DNA of 64,000 nucleotides from Bacteroidales bacterium (GCA_016788045.1 JAEUTG010000015.1:1-64000); one strand, 5' to 3'. Positions 41,429-51,628 are shown, counted from the stretch's first letter. Translations and numbers: made by a program. Notes: generated by a model from the letters alone, not told the origin.

Positions 41429-41502
41429 GGGGCGTTAGCTCAGTTGGCTAGAGCGTTAGACTGGCAGTCTAAAGGTCAGGGGTTCGACTCCCCTACGCTC
41501 CA
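41429..41502 (+). tRNA. tRNA-Ala (anticodon GGC)
   Basis: A 74-base cloverleaf. The acceptor GGGGCGT pairs with ACGCTCC and includes the G3-U70 identity pair of alanine tRNA. The D arm is GCTCAG...GAGC, the anticodon stem TTAGA/TCTAA with loop CTGGCAG gives anticodon GGC, and the T arm is GGGGTTCGACTCCCC. Discriminator is A and CCA is not encoded. A terminator follows directly. Confidence 0.96.
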
Positions 41503-41504
41503 CA

Positions 41505-41540
41505 AAAAAAGCCTGTAATCTTCTGATTACAGGCTTTTTT
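41505..41540 (+). terminator. Intrinsic terminator of the tRNA-Ala gene
   Basis: The segments 41505-41520 and 41525-41540 form a perfect 16-bp stem (ten core pairs flanked by an A6/T6 run) with loop TTCT. Because of the A/T runs on both sides it could work in both directions and so also end the minus-strand tatA transcript. Confidence 0.92.
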
Positions 41541-41626
41541 GTTGGTGTATCAAAATCTGATTGAGTATTCAGAATTTTAATCGGATTTAAAAGGGAATCT
41601 TTTCAAAAGGAGTTGCAGAGAAATTT

Positions 41627-41815
41627 TCAGTCCTGTTTCTTAGGATCATCCTCTTTCTTATCGGTGTTCATTTCATCCTTGAAATCACGGATTCCTTTTC
41701 CGAGGCCTTTCATCAGTTCGGGAATCTTTTTACCGCCAAAAAGAAGCAATACAACAAGAAGAATGATAACTACCTGCCAGGGTCCGATGACCCCCAAAAG
41801 AATTGTTGCTGCCAT
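41627..41815 (-). CDS. tatA: Twin-arginine translocase subunit TatA
   Basis: A 62-residue protein with one membrane helix (about 5-26, [24 protein letters not shown]), the FGxxKxPEL hinge, an amphipathic helix ([15 protein letters not shown]) and a charged tail, all typical of TatA/TatE. It forms the protein-conducting part of the Tat export system with TatC, which is not in the window. At least one likely Tat substrate is encoded nearby (28441-29850). Confidence 0.93.
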   Translation of the reverse strand: MAATILLGVIGPWQVVIILLVVLLLFGGKKIPELMKGLGKGIRDFKDEMNTDKKEDDPKKQD

Positions 41816-41884
41816 AGACTTATTTTTTTATTACTGCAAAGTTACTCATTTAAATTTGCAGATATCAAGCGATTGCAATTAATT

Positions 41885-43144
41885 TCACTGCGATTTCAAT
41901 AACCACGATTCAGGATTCTGAATATTCTTGCCCTGCCAGAGTTCGAAGTGCAATTTGGCTTTACCCGACTCATCGGTATCAATGGTACCTATGCGTTGTT
42001 TGGTTTTTACCTTATCCCCCTTTTTTACAAACAATTGACCAAGATTTGAATAAACGGTCAGGTATTCACCATGACGGATAATTACCACATTGTTGTATGT
42101 AGGCAGCGTCATGGTTGAGGTTACCTCACCATCAAATACCGCCCTGGCCGAAGAGCCGGTTACCGTTGAAATATCTATACCGTTATTCCTGGTTTTTATT
42201 CCTTTCAAGATGGGGTGAGCATGTTCACCAAAAGTGGATGAAATAATTCCCCTTTCGGTTGGCCATGGAAGGCGACCCTTGTTACCGGAAAAACTGGTTG
42301 ATAATTGAATTTCGGAAGGAGTTAATCCGAATTTGTTTTCTGCCGTTGGTTTTGTACCTGTCTTTTTTGCAGTTTCTTTGGCCTTTCGCAACTCTTCTGC
42401 GATAAGGTTCTCAATGGTCTGCTGAAGTTTGCGGGCAGCTTTTTCACTTTCCCTGAGCTTGCGAAGAAGTTCTTTTTCTTTTTGAGAAAGCTTCTTAACC
42501 GTTTTGTCCTGCTCTGTCTTCTCAACGGTGAGCTTGCTCTTTTCTGTTTCTTCCGACCGTTTCAGTGATAATTTTAAGACTTTCTGCTTTTCAAGCAACC
42601 TGAGTTTCTCATCCAGTAAGAGCTGATTTTCTTTGATTACCCTAACCTGATTCTGCCGGTAGCTGCTGTATTGCTGAAAATATTTCAGGCGCTGATAGGC
42701 CTGATTGAAATCCCTGGCCGAAAAAACAAACATCAGCCGCGTATAGGCATTGCGGTTTTTTGATGCATAATAAATCATCTTCGCATATTCTTTCTTCAGA
42801 TTGTTGATGGTTTGCTTAAGATGATTGATGGTATCATTGGTTTCTGAAATCTGCTTGTCGAGATTCATAATCTCTCCGCTGATGGCTGAAATAAGTTCCT
42901 GGCGTTTGTTTATTTGTTTGTTCAGCAATACCAGCTGGTTCAGCGAAACCTGCTTGTTCTTCTTGGTTTCTTCCAGTAATTTATTGGTATAGGTAATCTC
43001 TTCTTCAATTTTGGCTTTTTTCTGCTGAAGCTGTGCCTTTTTGTCCTGGGCAAACAGAATGGCAGGCAGCAGTAAAAATAACAGCATCATTCCTGTATGA
43101 AACAGAAAACCAAGCTTCGTTTTGGAAAACCTACGATTCTTCAT
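41885..43144 (-). CDS. EnvC-like murein hydrolase activator with degenerate LytM (M23) domain
   Basis: A 419-residue exported protein with a signal peptide (to about residue 32), long coiled coils (about 35-260) and a C-terminal LytM/M23 domain (about 293-419). Three of the usual metal/catalytic residues are replaced: the HxGxD motif reads N320-N-G-I-D324, the YxHL histidine is Asn367, and the HxH motif reads K397-L-H399. This pattern is that of EnvC, which does not cut peptidoglycan but activates amidases at the division septum. It sits in a row of envelope genes, 3 bases from the DUF4292 gene. The role is inferred from family. Confidence 0.87.
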   Translation of the reverse strand: MKNRRFSKTKLGFLFHTGMMLLFLLLPAILFAQDKKAQLQQKKAKIEEEITYTNKLLEETKKNKQVSLNQLVLLNKQINKRQELISAISGEIMNLDKQISETNDTINHLKQTINNLKKEYAKMIYYASKNRNAYTRLMFVFSARDFNQAYQRLKYFQQYSSYRQNQVRVIKENQLLLDEKLRLLEKQKVLKLSLKRSEETEKSKLTVEKTEQDKTVKKLSQKEKELLRKLRESEKAARKLQQTIENLIAEELRKAKETAKKTGTKPTAENKFGLTPSEIQLSTSFSGNKGRLPWPTERGIISSTFGEHAHPILKGIKTRNNGIDISTVTGSSARAVFDGEVTSTMTLPTYNNVVIIRHGEYLTVYSNLGQLFVKKGDKVKTKQRIGTIDTDESGKAKLHFELWQGKNIQNPESWLLKSQ

Positions 43145-43147
43145 TTA

Positions 43148-43984
43148 TCAGAATTTGTCAGATCTTGTGTATTTGGCCGGTATTCTGAACGGAAAAGAAA
43201 CGGAATCTGTTGTGTTTATCTTTGAATACTGAACCCTGATGTCGTTTTTATCCTGAGCCGTTTCAAGAAAAAAGTTTAAATTCTCTGGCACAAGTTGCTT
43301 TCCATCATTCAGGTATTCGTACGTTCCTTCCAGCTTACGCCCCCCCTGCTGGGTTTCCCTGACCATCACCCTGAGAATCTTGAATGTTTCAGGACTCAGC
43401 CAGATATGTTGAATGGGAATATTAATCAACTGGTTGTTTCTGACGTACTTTTTCAGTTTTCGTCGGTTGGTAGTGGCCAGTTCGTACATATTGTTGCTGA
43501 TTCCGGCTTTGAAAGAACTGTTTTCATAAAAAGAAAAATCATTTCCCGTAAGGAATGCTTGCAACATATCGAAATCAAGGGTGCTGTTAATCAATGAATT
43601 AATATAATTAAAGTCGCTGATAAAGTAATAATTGTCAATGCGGTTCATGTATTTAACCGAATCGTTGGTAATCAGTATGCGTGCCATCTCTATTCCAAGA
43701 ACCGGTGAAATTGAAATCCAGATCAGACTGTCTCTTTTTATTCTGATCTGACCGCTGAAAGAGGTTTCATTTTTTTGTTTCGTAAACGAAGCATTAAACC
43801 TTGCAGAAAAGCTGGTGTACTTTAATTCATTTGATTTCAGACTGTTAAAGAGATATTCGGGTCCCTGATCCCTGATTGGTTCCTTGATTGTTCTTCGGGC
43901 AGTACTGCAGGATGAAACAACCAGAGCCAACAAAACAATGGTCATTACAACATTTAACCTCAATGTGAAAGCAAACTTATTCAT
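43148..43984 (-). CDS. DUF4292 lipoprotein (LolA/LolB-like)
   Basis: A 278-residue lipoprotein (lipobox VVSSC, Cys26, from the chosen start MNKFAF; an ATG four codons upstream is also possible). The family is DUF4292, restricted to Bacteroidota-like bacteria, with an antiparallel sheet resembling lipoprotein carriers. Segments IRIKRDSLIWISISPVLGIEMARILIT and YNYINSLIN-like regions are typical. It overlaps the 3' end of the upstream TPR gene by a few bases and is followed closely by the EnvC-like gene. This block is a common arrangement and suggests a shared envelope role. Confidence 0.85.
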   Translation of the reverse strand: MNKFAFTLRLNVVMTIVLLALVVSSCSTARRTIKEPIRDQGPEYLFNSLKSNELKYTSFSARFNASFTKQKNETSFSGQIRIKRDSLIWISISPVLGIEMARILITNDSVKYMNRIDNYYFISDFNYINSLINSTLDFDMLQAFLTGNDFSFYENSSFKAGISNNMYELATTNRRKLKKYVRNNQLINIPIQHIWLSPETFKILRVMVRETQQGGRKLEGTYEYLNDGKQLVPENLNFFLETAQDKNDIRVQYSKINTTDSVSFPFRIPAKYTRSDKF

Positions 43985-45719
43985 ACAACTTCTCATCCTT
44001 AATTTTCAATTCGAGTTTATCGGATCCTTCACCGGTATCCCTGGCCTTGCGCCACCATTCAACGGCTTCTTTCAACCGGTTGAGTTTAAACAAAATGTCT
44101 CCATAGTGCTCCATTTCTACCCCTCCGGGATTATTATCAAGCGCCAAAGCTTTCTCAATTTTTACCAGTGCTTCTTTATAATCGCCTTTCCGGTAAAGAA
44201 CCCAGGCCCAGGTATCCAGATAGGTTGGAATATCCTGACTCAGATTATTGGCTTTTTCAGCCATCGTGAGGGCTTTTTGAAGGTCCTGACCAAGCAACGA
44301 CAGATAATAGGCATAATTGTTCAGAACAACCGGATTTTCGCTGTTAAATCTAAGGGCTGATTCGTAAGCATTAAACGACTCAGCATGCTTTTCCATTGCA
44401 TGATAGGCATCTCCGGCCATGCTGTAAAAATCTGAGGCAAGCTGATTATCGTTTAACACAAATTTTACACCTGTAGTCAAAGACTTTATTGCCTGATTGT
44501 AATTTTTGAGAAGGAATGCTGCGTAGCCGTTAAAATAATAGGGCATTGGCTGAACCGGGAAAAGTTCAATAGCCTGACTGCTTTCATTCAAAAGCATCTC
44601 GGTATTACCAATAATGGCATTTAGTCGCAGTATGTTTTCCCATACCTGATACTTCCCGGGATCCAGTTCATTCACTTTTCTGAAAGTAGTCAATGCTTCT
44701 TCCCATTTCTCATCCATCATCAGCATTTCTCCCCTGAGCGACAAAACGCGTGGCTCGTTGGGATGTACCTCAGCCAGAATTTCCGAAAGTTTTTGTAAAT
44801 CCTCACCCATACCCTCATATTCACCGGTTTGAGAATAGTAAGTCATCATAATCTGAACCTTTGTATTCGCATCCAGATAGGGATTGGAAAACCCTTTTTT
44901 AAGATAGGCCGTGGCATTCTGAAAATCTTTCTTCTTACGGTATAAATCAGCCAGTGAAATGTTGATGTAAGGATTTTCAGGTTCAATTTCTTCTATTTTC
45001 CTGTAAGTTGCCAATCCTTTTTCTTCATCACCCTGAAGTATGTAGAATTCGGCAAGCAATGAAAGAAGCCTGGTATCGGTCGGGAAGGCAGCGGATAGAT
45101 TTTCCAGTTCTGTCAATGCCTTTTTGTCTTTGCCCAGAGCCAGGTAGATCTTGTGTTTCTGCATCGAATACTCTTCGTTGATGCCGGTAACAGATTCAAG
45201 GTCATCGTATATTTTAATCGCATCTGCAGGTTTATCCATCAGCAGCAGTGTATTGGCCAGTTCAAGGGCATACGACTGATTTCCGGGATCGGTTTTGTAA
45301 AGCGATTCATATATTTCCTTTGCTTCCTTGTATTGCGAATTGCTGATGTAAAGCTGGGCAAGGGCTATACTGTAATAGGTGTTTGCCGGAGCCATGCTGT
45401 AAGCTTTTTCTCCGCATTCAATGGATCTGACGATGTCATTTCTGTTGTAATAAAGTGATGATAACTCAAACCAGGCCGCATCGTTTCCGGGATTCTCTTT
45501 TACATACTCACTGAAGAGAGACAGTGCTTTCTCGGCGTTGCCCGTCAACCGGGCTTTCAGAGCATCAAAAAACAGGTTATTAAGCCTTTGTTTTTCCCTG
45601 TTTATTTTCAACTCTGCTGAATTGTTCAGGTCATCCACCCCTTCAGGAAGCTCCTGTGCCAATACAAGGGTTGATGACAACAGCAGAAGCAATAGAAATT
45701 TTAGTTTGAGAAATTTCAT
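43977..45719 (-). CDS. Exported tetratricopeptide-repeat protein
   Basis: From the ATG at 45719 the product is 580 residues, with signal peptide MKFLKLKFLLLLLLSSTLVLAQ. A GTG 14 codons upstream is possible but would bury the signal. The rest is a superhelix of about a dozen TPR units of 34 residues (for example AWFELSSLYYNRNDIVRSIECGEKAYSMAP). TPR proteins are scaffolds for protein complexes. Position between dut and DUF4292 is conserved in many Bacteroidota. The partner is unknown. Confidence 0.87.
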   Translation of the reverse strand: MKFLKLKFLLLLLLSSTLVLAQELPEGVDDLNNSAELKINREKQRLNNLFFDALKARLTGNAEKALSLFSEYVKENPGNDAAWFELSSLYYNRNDIVRSIECGEKAYSMAPANTYYSIALAQLYISNSQYKEAKEIYESLYKTDPGNQSYALELANTLLLMDKPADAIKIYDDLESVTGINEEYSMQKHKIYLALGKDKKALTELENLSAAFPTDTRLLSLLAEFYILQGDEEKGLATYRKIEEIEPENPYINISLADLYRKKKDFQNATAYLKKGFSNPYLDANTKVQIMMTYYSQTGEYEGMGEDLQKLSEILAEVHPNEPRVLSLRGEMLMMDEKWEEALTTFRKVNELDPGKYQVWENILRLNAIIGNTEMLLNESSQAIELFPVQPMPYYFNGYAAFLLKNYNQAIKSLTTGVKFVLNDNQLASDFYSMAGDAYHAMEKHAESFNAYESALRFNSENPVVLNNYAYYLSLLGQDLQKALTMAEKANNLSQDIPTYLDTWAWVLYRKGDYKEALVKIEKALALDNNPGGVEMEHYGDILFKLNRLKEAVEWWRKARDTGEGSDKLELKIKDEKLYE

Positions 45720-45809
45720 TGGTTTATGGTTGATGATTTCCGGCATTGTTGTTAAACTCACTTAAAAGGATCTGATGATAGACTCTTGCCGGATTAAATA
45801 AAAAGGAAT

Positions 45810-46244
45810 TCAGTCTTTCCCGGTGTGGCCAAATCCTCCGGCACCTCTTGAGGATTCGTTCAGCTGGTCACTTAAAACCCATTCCGCCTTTTCGTGCCGG
45901 GCAATTACCATCTGCGCAATCCGTTCTCCATTGCTGATCGTAAAGGGTTCATTGGATAGATTTACGACAATGATTTTTATTTCTCCCCTGTAATCTGCAT
46001 CGATGGTGCCTGGTGAATTTAAAATGGTGATGCCCCATTTGGCTGCCAGACCACTACGTGGTCTTATCTGGGCTTCATAACCCTCAGGCAGCTCGATAAA
46101 CAATCCGGTAGGGATCAGGGCCCGATCCAGTGTTTTAAGCGTTACAGGCTCCTGCAGGCTGGCCCTGATGTCCATTCCGGCCGACAACAATGTTTCGTAT
46201 GCTGGTAAATTGTGTTCCGATTTATTAACAATTCTGATCTTCAT
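45810..46244 (-). CDS. dut: dUTP diphosphatase
   Basis: A 144-residue trimeric dUTPase that turns dUTP into dUMP, supplying thymidylate synthesis and keeping uracil out of DNA. All five family motifs are seen: [40 protein letters not shown] and the glycine-rich C-terminal [10 protein letters not shown]. Length is typical. A CAAAATTA word at 46296-46303 gives a minus-strand TAATTTTG that may be its own -7 box. Confidence 0.96.
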   Translation of the reverse strand: MKIRIVNKSEHNLPAYETLLSAGMDIRASLQEPVTLKTLDRALIPTGLFIELPEGYEAQIRPRSGLAAKWGITILNSPGTIDADYRGEIKIIVVNLSNEPFTISNGERIAQMVIARHEKAEWVLSDQLNESSRGAGGFGHTGKD

Positions 46245-46307
46245 GTTTTAGCAATGAAAGGTGATTCTGGTGATTCAATCCCGTTGCCGGATCCGCAAAA
46301 TTAAGCA

Positions 46308-47798
46308 TTAATAGCCTTTGTTGACTTCGGCCATAAACCTTTGCTTTTCTGAACTATAAACAAATACCATGAACAACAGCAGCAGCATAGTGTTCAGAAG
46401 TAACCTGGTCCAGGTGATATCGAGCAGTTCCAGCGATGCCAAAAAATAGATGATCAGGGCTGCAACTAGGTATTTCAATGCACTTTTCAGGTCATATTCT
46501 ATCCTGTAATACCTCTGACCAATGAGATAAGAAAGCACCATCATGAACGCATAGCAAGCCAGTGTTGCCCAGGCAGCCCCCATATATCCCATCAACGGAA
46601 TCAGAAGGAAATTCAATACAACGGTGACCACGGCTCCGGCAAAGGATATCAATGCGCCTGTTTTCGTCTTGTCAGTAAGTTTGAACCAGACACTCAGGTT
46701 GTAAAAAACACCCAGAAACATATTCGCCAGCAGCAATACCGGTACCACCTGAACACCCTCTCTGTATGATTTTCCGACGAAATGCATCACAAAATCCAAA
46801 TACATGGTAATGGCCAGAAATATGAAAAGGCAGATAATGATGAAATAATGCATGGTGGTGGCATAGGTCTTTCTGGCATCTTTTTTACCAGCCTGATCGA
46901 AGAAAAACGGTTCAGCGGCATAGCGGTAAGTCTGAATAAAAAGGGTCATCAGAATGGATACCTTGTAGCAGGCACCGTATATACCGAGTTGTACCATCGC
47001 ATCCGATTTGTCTGTGATCAGGTGTTTAAGTATGATCCTGTCGAAGGTTTCATTCACAATTCCCGCCATGCCGAAGATCAGCAGAGGCCAGCTGTAGGCC
47101 AGCATTTTCTTTAACAATTCCCTGTCGGGTTTAAGACTCGCCGGGCTGATTTCCGGTAATAGCAGAACCAGGGTTATCAAACTGGCCAGCAGATTGGAAA
47201 TGAAGATGTAACCTATGCCGATATCAGCACTGTAAAACATACCGATAAATCCTGCGATGGTGCTGCCTGGAAAATGATCAAGAATAGCAGGACAGGCAAC
47301 GATAAAAAACAGGTTAAATCCGATGTTGGAAAGGATATTGATGAACTTTACAGCTGCAAAACGGAAAGCCTTGTTTTTAAGCCGGAGGTTGGCATAGGGA
47401 ATGGTGCTGATTACATCTGCAGCCAGAATGAGTGCAAACCATTTAACGTACTCTGTATGATCTGAATATCCCAGTTTACCGGCCAGGAATGAGGCAGATC
47501 CGAAAGTAAAGAAAAGAAAAACCGAGGAGGTAGCAACCAGGGAGGTCAATGCTGTTCCAAACACCTTTCCACGCTGTTCTTCCTGACCAGCGAACCGGAA
47601 AAAAGCGGTTTCCATTCCATAGGTTAACAGAACAAACAGAAATGAAACATAAGCATACATTTCGGTCACGATTCCATATTCCTCCGGAACAAAAACCCTG
47701 GTATAAAGAGGCACCAGAAGATAATTAAGCAATCGGCCTAGAATGGTTGGTAAACCATAAATGGCAGTTTGTCCGGCAAGTTTTTTTAAAGGATTCAA
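46308..47798 (-). CDS. Oligosaccharide flippase family protein (Wzx-like)
   Basis: A 496-residue integral membrane protein with about 12-14 helices, starting MNPLKKLAGQTAIYGLPTILGRLLNYLLVPLYTRVF, the usual opening of Bacteroidota polysaccharide transporters in the MOP superfamily. It would flip lipid-linked glycans across the inner membrane. The start codon is TTG; the family-typical N-terminus supports it, and an in-frame stop lies six codons upstream. No glycosyltransferases are nearby, so the glycan is unknown; a MurJ-like role is a less likely alternative. Confidence 0.87.
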   Translation of the reverse strand: MNPLKKLAGQTAIYGLPTILGRLLNYLLVPLYTRVFVPEEYGIVTEMYAYVSFLFVLLTYGMETAFFRFAGQEEQRGKVFGTALTSLVATSSVFLFFTFGSASFLAGKLGYSDHTEYVKWFALILAADVISTIPYANLRLKNKAFRFAAVKFINILSNIGFNLFFIVACPAILDHFPGSTIAGFIGMFYSADIGIGYIFISNLLASLITLVLLLPEISPASLKPDRELLKKMLAYSWPLLIFGMAGIVNETFDRIILKHLITDKSDAMVQLGIYGACYKVSILMTLFIQTYRYAAEPFFFDQAGKKDARKTYATTMHYFIIICLFIFLAITMYLDFVMHFVGKSYREGVQVVPVLLLANMFLGVFYNLSVWFKLTDKTKTGALISFAGAVVTVVLNFLLIPLMGYMGAAWATLACYAFMMVLSYLIGQRYYRIEYDLKSALKYLVAALIIYFLASLELLDITWTRLLLNTMLLLLFMVFVYSSEKQRFMAEVNKGY

Positions 47799-47825
47799 TG
47801 AAGCGATGATTAATAGTTATTCAAA

Positions 47826-50800
47826 TCAGACATTAACTTCGGGCAATTCAATAACAAAGATGGTTCCTGAACCTTTTTCACTACTGAAACTTATTTTTCC
47901 ACCTGCAGAATCCACAATATTCCTGACCATCGCAAGGCCAAGACCCATTCCCCCGGATTTTGTTGTGAAATTAGGTGAAAAAATCTTAGACTTCTTCTCT
48001 TCATCAATTCCGGTTCCGTTATCACTGATCTCAATCGTATGAATGCCGCTGTTGGTCGACAGTTTCACGATGATTAATCCTTGCTGATTTGCGGGAATAG
48101 CTTGCAACGCATTGTTCATCAGATTGATAAAAGCCCTTGACAGTTGTTTCTCGTCAGCTATTACCATACACTCATGTTCAGGCAGGGTATATTGAATTTT
48201 TACATCGGGATGATCAACAAACAAGGCAAGAATATTCCGCAGTATTACAGTCAGATCTGTTTTCGTATTGTCTGGTGCAGGTAACTTGGCAAAATCTGAG
48301 AAGGCTGAAGCAATGGAAGCCAGTGAGTCAATCTGTTCTATGAGTGTTCTGGTTGTCTTCTCCAGTCGGTTCTCCCATTCCGGTGTATGGTCATTCCACG
48401 ATTTCCAGAGATGCTGTATACTCAGTTTCATCGGGGTAAGGGGATTTTTTATCTCGTGGGCAACCTGTTTTGCCATTTCTCTCCAGGCACTTTCCCTTTC
48501 TGAACGTGCCAGCATTTCTGCACTTTCAGCCAGCTTGTCAACCATGAGGTTATATTCATTGATCAGGTCTCCCAACTCATCTTTACGGCTGTATTCTATC
48601 TTTTCGTTGGTTGTTGAAATGTTGAGTCTGCTGAAACGGTTTCTGATCAGCTGAAGCGGACGCATGAGATAATTACCGGCCAGCAGCGAAATAAATACAG
48701 CCAGTACGGTAATAATCACATAAGTGTTGAAAAATGCCAGTAAAAAGGTGGCTATTTCCTTTCTGAGTTCCTGTTCCCTGGCAAAATAAGGCAGGTTGAT
48801 AAAAGCCGTGAGCTTGTTGTCATCGTTGCGGAAGGGTATGTAGGCTGAAAGGTAATGATAGGTACCAATCAGGTCATTGTCGATATAGAGCGTTCTTTTA
48901 TTCTGCGATAGTTCCCGGTAAGGGATTTCGTCCATCATCTCCGACTTAAGCCCTTCCTCAAAAACCTGCGGTCTTGAAGAAGCAAGCAGGCGGCCATCAA
49001 CCGTGTAAATATTAATATCGCTGAAAAATACCAGCGAGAACTTGGTAAGCAACTCTTCAAGATAAACTTTTTGTGACTCATCCAGGGTATCGAAAGAGGC
49101 AAGTTTATGCTCCATCTCAATCAGAACCGAATGGGCCTTTTCACTCAGCATATCCTTGTTCTTTTTGGCGCTGAGGTTTTTGATATTTGAGATGGAAACA
49201 GCACCCAAAGCCACTGAAGAGAGCAGAACAAAGGATATTACCATTAACTGCAGTCGGGTTTTAAAATCAAGACTGCGGTTTTTGCCGGCAAACCGTAAGC
49301 TGTATATCAGGTAACCCAGCAACAGAATCAATACATGAAAAACAAGCTGATAGGTAAACGGAGTCAACAATGCTGTGATTCCTTCATGACGTCGGCTGAT
49401 TATAATGGTTTTATGAGCATCTGCTTTATAAATCAGATGGTTATAATCATTCAGGTCGAAGAAGGTAAGGTTTTCTGATGATTGAGCCTTGCTGACTTCA
49501 CTCACCCCATAGTTAAATTCCCCAACATTTTTAACCAACTCTCCGTTGTAGAACAATGCGTAGGAATAATCAGAAATATCGGCCAGGGAGCTTGATGTTT
49601 TATCCATCAGAAGTTCAGGATAGCCCAACCCTTTTGGGACATATTTCGGGGTTAATTCGATAATAACAGAGCTGGCTGATTGCATTGATTCTTTTATTAC
49701 AACCGGGATTCTGGCAATGTAACTGTTGGCATCATAAGACTCATGCAGATAGTATAGGTTTGAAGCAGCTGTTTTTTCTCCGAGACGACCAATGATATCA
49801 CCAAAATACTCTGAGCAGGCTATGATATAATTCTGGGGTTTTATCTGTAAAGATTTGTCTGGAAAACAAAGCGTTATCTGAATGTCGTACTTGACCCAAT
49901 AGCGTTTGAAGTATTTCTGTTTTATGAAGTCTGTACATTCGGTTTCCATTTCCGGATTTGCCCAGGCATTGCTGAACAGACGGTTCAGTGTGGTATCGTT
50001 TTTTATCTGGTTTTCTATGTCAATAAATAAAAACTCACCCATCTTATCCCTGTCGGAAGACATTCTGAGGGCCAGTAATTTCCTTTCATCTTTTTCTTTC
50101 TGCTTTTTCGCCGACAACAAGGTTACCGACGACATCACAGTGAGCACCAATAAAGCCAGAACAACGGAGGCAAAAGATGAAAAACCCAGCTTTCTGTTAT
50201 GAAACATAAACAGAAGACTGATAAAAACAAGCCACAATACAAGGACCGGGAAAGCCGGAAGAAAATAATTCCCAAAATACAGCAAACCAAATACCGCCAG
50301 AGAAATCAATACTGAAAGAACAGACACATACCTGTTGCTAAAAATACGACCGCCGGGAAGTGTCAGGGTAAAAGTGAGAAAGAATAATGCCAACAGAATA
50401 TTGAATATTATGGCATAAGCGACGAAGGTATACATATTAATATCCTGAATATCACTTAAATCCATGTTAAATGACGAGTTGTTTATAAGGATATTGATCA
50501 GATAAACCGACAGCAGGAACAGGATAATTTTGATAAGTATTAGCAATGAACCAAGCAGGAGTTTCAGGGTATGGTTCATCCTTTCCGGAAACCGTTGATT
50601 CCTGAAAAATCTGAAGAGCAGAAATGACAATAACGTTATAACGAGACTATCTGTAAATAAATCACCAATGGATGGTAAGTAAGAGGAATAAGCGAAAAAC
50701 AAAGGACTGAAAAAATCGGAACTGTAAAGCGCAGCCGGAATTTTAAGATAGCCGGTAATGCTTCTGAAAACAAATACCACGATCGGTAGCATTAAGATCA

Positions 50801-51515
50801 ATACCGGATATTTTCTGACAATATCAGTTTTCTGAACTAAAAGGAACAATTCTGTTATCAGAAGAAGAAGCGCTGCAAGATACAAAAGGAAAATGGGGAA
50901 AAAAGCATAGCCATGGTTCAGAAATGAACCGTTTTGTTTTATTGAGAACAGATAATTGCCGTTTTTACTTACAATCCGTGTATCCTGGCCTGACAGGTTA
51001 ATAAGGAAATTCTCAGCAAAGCCGTAGGGTTTACTGAACGATGGTTTAAGGTAATCGTTGTTGTATATGTAGTCAGATTTAATCAGGTCAGAAACGATAT
51101 ACTTATAATTGCCTGATATGTAATAGAATAACTGATAGTATCCGTTGCCAGACTTAATGATCCGTTGCTTTTTATAAACCGATTGAAGAAGTGAATCGGG
51201 GCTAAGATTACTGCTCGTCCAGAAGATGACAGAATCATTTTTAAAGAGATACAGGTTGCAGGATTCCTGCAGGCCTGATAATAACTCATTCAGATTATCC
51301 CGGGAAGGTTCGCTATATTTACTTACAAATCCGGTAATGAGTTTCTGTGATTGTCCGTACCTTAAATCAATGGTATTGATAAGTTTCGATGCCACTGTCT
51401 TTTCGCTGTGGCGATAATTGAATACTGCAGTCAGGGTTATGGCCAGAAGCACAAAAACAATCGCCGATACGATCAGCGATCCCGGTCTGTGTGTTGAAGC
51501 CCAATACCTTTTCAT
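47826..51515 (-). CDS. Very large membrane sensor histidine kinase (NtrY-like C-terminus)
   Basis: A 1,229-residue protein. The N-terminal 750 residues hold a first helix (about 13-33), an extracytoplasmic segment, a cluster of helices (about 205-460), a second extracytoplasmic domain, and another helix near 720. A further pair of helices frames a dCache-like domain; then come a HAMP-like segment (MRPLQLIRNRFSRL), HisKA with His1020 in VAHEIKNPLTPMKLS, the N box NLMNNALQAI, G1 EISDNGTGID and G2 GGMGLGLAMV. No response regulator gene is adjacent. The core resembles NtrY-type kinases. The signal is unknown. Confidence 0.9.
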   Translation of the reverse strand: MKRYWASTHRPGSLIVSAIVFVLLAITLTAVFNYRHSEKTVASKLINTIDLRYGQSQKLITGFVSKYSEPSRDNLNELLSGLQESCNLYLFKNDSVIFWTSSNLSPDSLLQSVYKKQRIIKSGNGYYQLFYYISGNYKYIVSDLIKSDYIYNNDYLKPSFSKPYGFAENFLINLSGQDTRIVSKNGNYLFSIKQNGSFLNHGYAFFPIFLLYLAALLLLITELFLLVQKTDIVRKYPVLILMLPIVVFVFRSITGYLKIPAALYSSDFFSPLFFAYSSYLPSIGDLFTDSLVITLLSFLLFRFFRNQRFPERMNHTLKLLLGSLLILIKIILFLLSVYLINILINNSSFNMDLSDIQDINMYTFVAYAIIFNILLALFFLTFTLTLPGGRIFSNRYVSVLSVLISLAVFGLLYFGNYFLPAFPVLVLWLVFISLLFMFHNRKLGFSSFASVVLALLVLTVMSSVTLLSAKKQKEKDERKLLALRMSSDRDKMGEFLFIDIENQIKNDTTLNRLFSNAWANPEMETECTDFIKQKYFKRYWVKYDIQITLCFPDKSLQIKPQNYIIACSEYFGDIIGRLGEKTAASNLYYLHESYDANSYIARIPVVIKESMQSASSVIIELTPKYVPKGLGYPELLMDKTSSSLADISDYSYALFYNGELVKNVGEFNYGVSEVSKAQSSENLTFFDLNDYNHLIYKADAHKTIIISRRHEGITALLTPFTYQLVFHVLILLLGYLIYSLRFAGKNRSLDFKTRLQLMVISFVLLSSVALGAVSISNIKNLSAKKNKDMLSEKAHSVLIEMEHKLASFDTLDESQKVYLEELLTKFSLVFFSDINIYTVDGRLLASSRPQVFEEGLKSEMMDEIPYRELSQNKRTLYIDNDLIGTYHYLSAYIPFRNDDNKLTAFINLPYFAREQELRKEIATFLLAFFNTYVIITVLAVFISLLAGNYLMRPLQLIRNRFSRLNISTTNEKIEYSRKDELGDLINEYNLMVDKLAESAEMLARSERESAWREMAKQVAHEIKNPLTPMKLSIQHLWKSWNDHTPEWENRLEKTTRTLIEQIDSLASIASAFSDFAKLPAPDNTKTDLTVILRNILALFVDHPDVKIQYTLPEHECMVIADEKQLSRAFINLMNNALQAIPANQQGLIIVKLSTNSGIHTIEISDNGTGIDEEKKSKIFSPNFTTKSGGMGLGLAMVRNIVDSAGGKISFSSEKGSGTIFVIELPEVNV

Positions 51516-51628
51516 GTATCAAAATTTGGTTAATCTGGAACCAGCTTAATCAGCACTGATTTACGAAAGAAAGTGAATACACAAATCATGCAAAAGGGCG
51601 GATTTAGATGGGTATATCGGTTATTTCA

